This document shows positions 12,916-14,223 of a stretch of DNA of 14,223 nucleotides, one piece after another. Source of the stretch: Cocleimonas sp. (GTDB taxonomy: Bacteria; Pseudomonadota; Gammaproteobacteria; Thiotrichales; Thiotrichaceae); the NCBI GenBank assembly GCA_023146675.1, contig JAGLBQ010000239.1:1-14223 (forward strand), in the 5' to 3' direction. The notes beneath the pieces were generated by a model. That model saw nothing but the letters and a program-made list of their open reading frames with translations. It was not told the DNA's origin and did not search any database. Every line of letters begins with the position of its first letter. Position 1 is the first letter of the stretch. A program made the translations under genes and the position numbers.

Positions 12916-14223
12916 TTAATTTTTTGTTTGCCTAACTGGGCGCTTCCAGCCTTTAATCGTCACTTGCTTGGCACGACTAAACGTCAGTTTATTATCAGGT
13001 GTATTTTTAGTAATCGTTGAGCCCGCCCCAATAGTTGCTCCTGCTCCAATGTTTACGGGTGCTACTAGCTGTGAATCAGAGCCAATAAAGGCATTATCAC
13101 CAATAACAGTTTCAAATTTATTGGTACCATCGTAATTGCAGGTAATCGTTCCTGCACCAATATTAACATCCGCCCCCATTGTCGTATCACCAATATAGGA
13201 TAAGTGGCTTACCTTGCTGCCCTTGCCTATCGTTGATTTCTTGATTTCAACAAAATTCCCAACTTTAGCATTGTCTTTTAAGACAGCTTCAGGGCGCAAT
13301 CTTGCAAAAGGTCCGACATCGCAGTTTTTACCTACAGAGGCATTTTCTAGGACTGAATTTGACTTAATAGTTGCATTATCATCAATGGTGGAGGCGGTAA
13401 TCACACAACCTGATTCAATCGTGACATTATTTCCTAATCTCACATCACCGATAAAGAGAGTATTAATATCAATAAAGACATCTTTACCCACGCTCAGATT
13501 GCCTCTGACATCGACTCGCGCAGGATCAGCGAGTGAAACACCTGACAGCATTAATTGATTCGCTTGCGCTTTTTGATATTCACGCTCAAGCTGTGCTTGT
13601 TGAATGCGATCATTGACCCCTTGAACCTCCATTGCATCATCGCAAATTACCGCTTCAACACTTCCACCTTCCGCGACTGCTGAGGCAATACAGTCTGTTA
13701 AGTAGTATTCTCCTTGTGCATTATCAGGGCTTAGTAGGGATAGCCAGCGCTTTAGATCCTTCCCCTTAGCGGCGATAAAGCCTGTATTGATCTCTGCTAT
13801 TTTTTTAGTTTCTGCATCCGCATCTTTATCTTCGGTTATACCTTGTATCGTCCCTTGGGCATTTCGAACAATACGACCATAACCAGCAGGATCATCAAGC
13901 ACCGTAGTTAATACGGTTAAATCAGCATGATATAGTGCATCAACAAGTGCTTGTAACGTCTCGGCTTTAATGAGGGGGACATCACCGTAGGCTATAATCA
14001 CAACACAGTCATCATCAATTAAAGTACGTGCTTGATCAACCGCATGTCCCGTGCCTTTTTGTTCTGTTTGCACCACCCAATCAATCGTATCATTGGCAAT
14101 GGTTTCTTTAACCAACTCACCACCATGCCCATAAACAACGGTGATATTAGCTGAACTATCATTGGTTGATAACAACGTCTGACAACTATTGATAACATGC
14201 TGCAACATCGGCTCTCCGCCAAT
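12916..14223 (-). CDS. glmU: Bifunctional N-acetylglucosamine-1-phosphate uridyltransferase / glucosamine-1-phosphate acetyltransferase (partial, 5' end outside window)
   Basis: The open frame continues through the right edge. The first codons in the window read IGGEPMLQHVI, which in full-length GlmU follow an N-terminal LAAGxGTRM loop that is missing here, so about 20-25 residues are lost. The 435 residues present include the uridyltransferase domain (QTEQKGTGHAV, AYGDVPLI, GYGRIVRN, EINTGF, YYLTD) and the left-handed beta-helix acetyltransferase domain of hexapeptide repeats (GPFARLRPEA, GNFVEIKKSTIGKGSK, HLSYIGD, NIGAGTITCNYDGTNK, FIGSDSQLVAPV). It acetylates GlcN-1-P and couples the product to UTP to give UDP-GlcNAc. 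It is followed after 17 bases by glmS. Confidence 0.97.
   Translation of the reverse strand: MGGEPMLQHVINSCQTLLSTNDSSANITVVYGHGGELVKETIANDTIDWVVQTEQKGTGHAVDQARTLIDDDCVVIIAYGDVPLIKAETLQALVDALYHADLTVLTTVLDDPAGYGRIVRNAQGTIQGITEDKDADAETKKIAEINTGFIAAKGKDLKRWLSLLSPDNAQGEYYLTDCIASAVAEGGSVEAVICDDAMEVQGVNDRIQQAQLEREYQKAQANQLMLSGVSLADPARVDVRGNLSVGKDVFIDINTLFIGDVRLGNNVTIESGCVITASTIDDNATIKSNSVLENASVGKNCDVGPFARLRPEAVLKDNAKVGNFVEIKKSTIGKGSKVSHLSYIGDTTMGADVNIGAGTITCNYDGTNKFETVIGDNAFIGSDSQLVAPVNIGAGATIGAGSTITKNTPDNKLTFSRAKQVTIKGWKRPVRQTKN

Overview
The window reads as chromosomal DNA from an AT-rich gammaproteobacterium that handles reduced sulfur. The evidence is the C-terminal tail of a sulfide:quinone oxidoreductase at the left edge, a pair of YeeE/YedE sulfur-compound permease halves, and a heme d1 biosynthesis pair (nirH-like and nirJ) that suggests cytochrome cd1 denitrification. 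The housekeeping genes (nadC, glmU-glmS, rnhB) are ordinary gammaproteobacterial versions. A filamentous or Thiotrichales-like sulfur oxidiser would fit, but this is inference; no rRNA or other taxonomic marker is present.

Layout. Everything from base 1 to 10224 is on the plus strand, and everything from 10411 to the right edge is on the minus strand. The two halves converge on a bidirectional terminator at about 10257-10286. Plus-strand order: sqr 3' end and its terminator; nadC; a three-gene run (RluA-type pseudouridine synthase, DUF482/FemAB-like acyltransferase, DUF938 methyltransferase, the last two overlapping by ATGA); nirH-like and nirJ, 3 bases apart; a gap of over 600 bases with hairpins, a 21-bp dyad and a possible 23-codon leader ORF with a perfect Shine-Dalgarno; one large multidomain OmpA-family surface protein with its own strong terminator; an AT-rich gap with a near-consensus sigma70 promoter; and the YeeE/YedE pair. 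Minus-strand order, in transcription direction: glmU (cut by the right edge), glmS, rnhB.

How the genes fit together. GlmS and GlmU make the UDP-GlcNAc used for peptidoglycan and LPS. Sqr feeds sulfide electrons to quinone, and the YeeE/YedE pair probably imports thiosulfate or a related sulfur species. NirH and NirJ belong to the route from siroheme to heme d1, but the other nir genes are not in this window.

The most unusual object is the 762-residue OmpA-family protein at 6526-8814. It has a signal peptide, a beta-rich barrel-like region, three basic 10-residue repeats, an OmpA-like peptidoglycan-binding domain in which the usual ligand Asp is Cys, three basic 11-residue repeats, an Ig/cadherin-like domain, a Gly-Gly-Thr repeat tract encoded by a 9-bp minisatellite, and a second Cys-bracketed Ig-like domain. 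Its upstream region contains several complementary segments that could form mutually exclusive structures around the small leader ORF. No CRISPR array, tRNA, rRNA, transposase or phage gene was seen.
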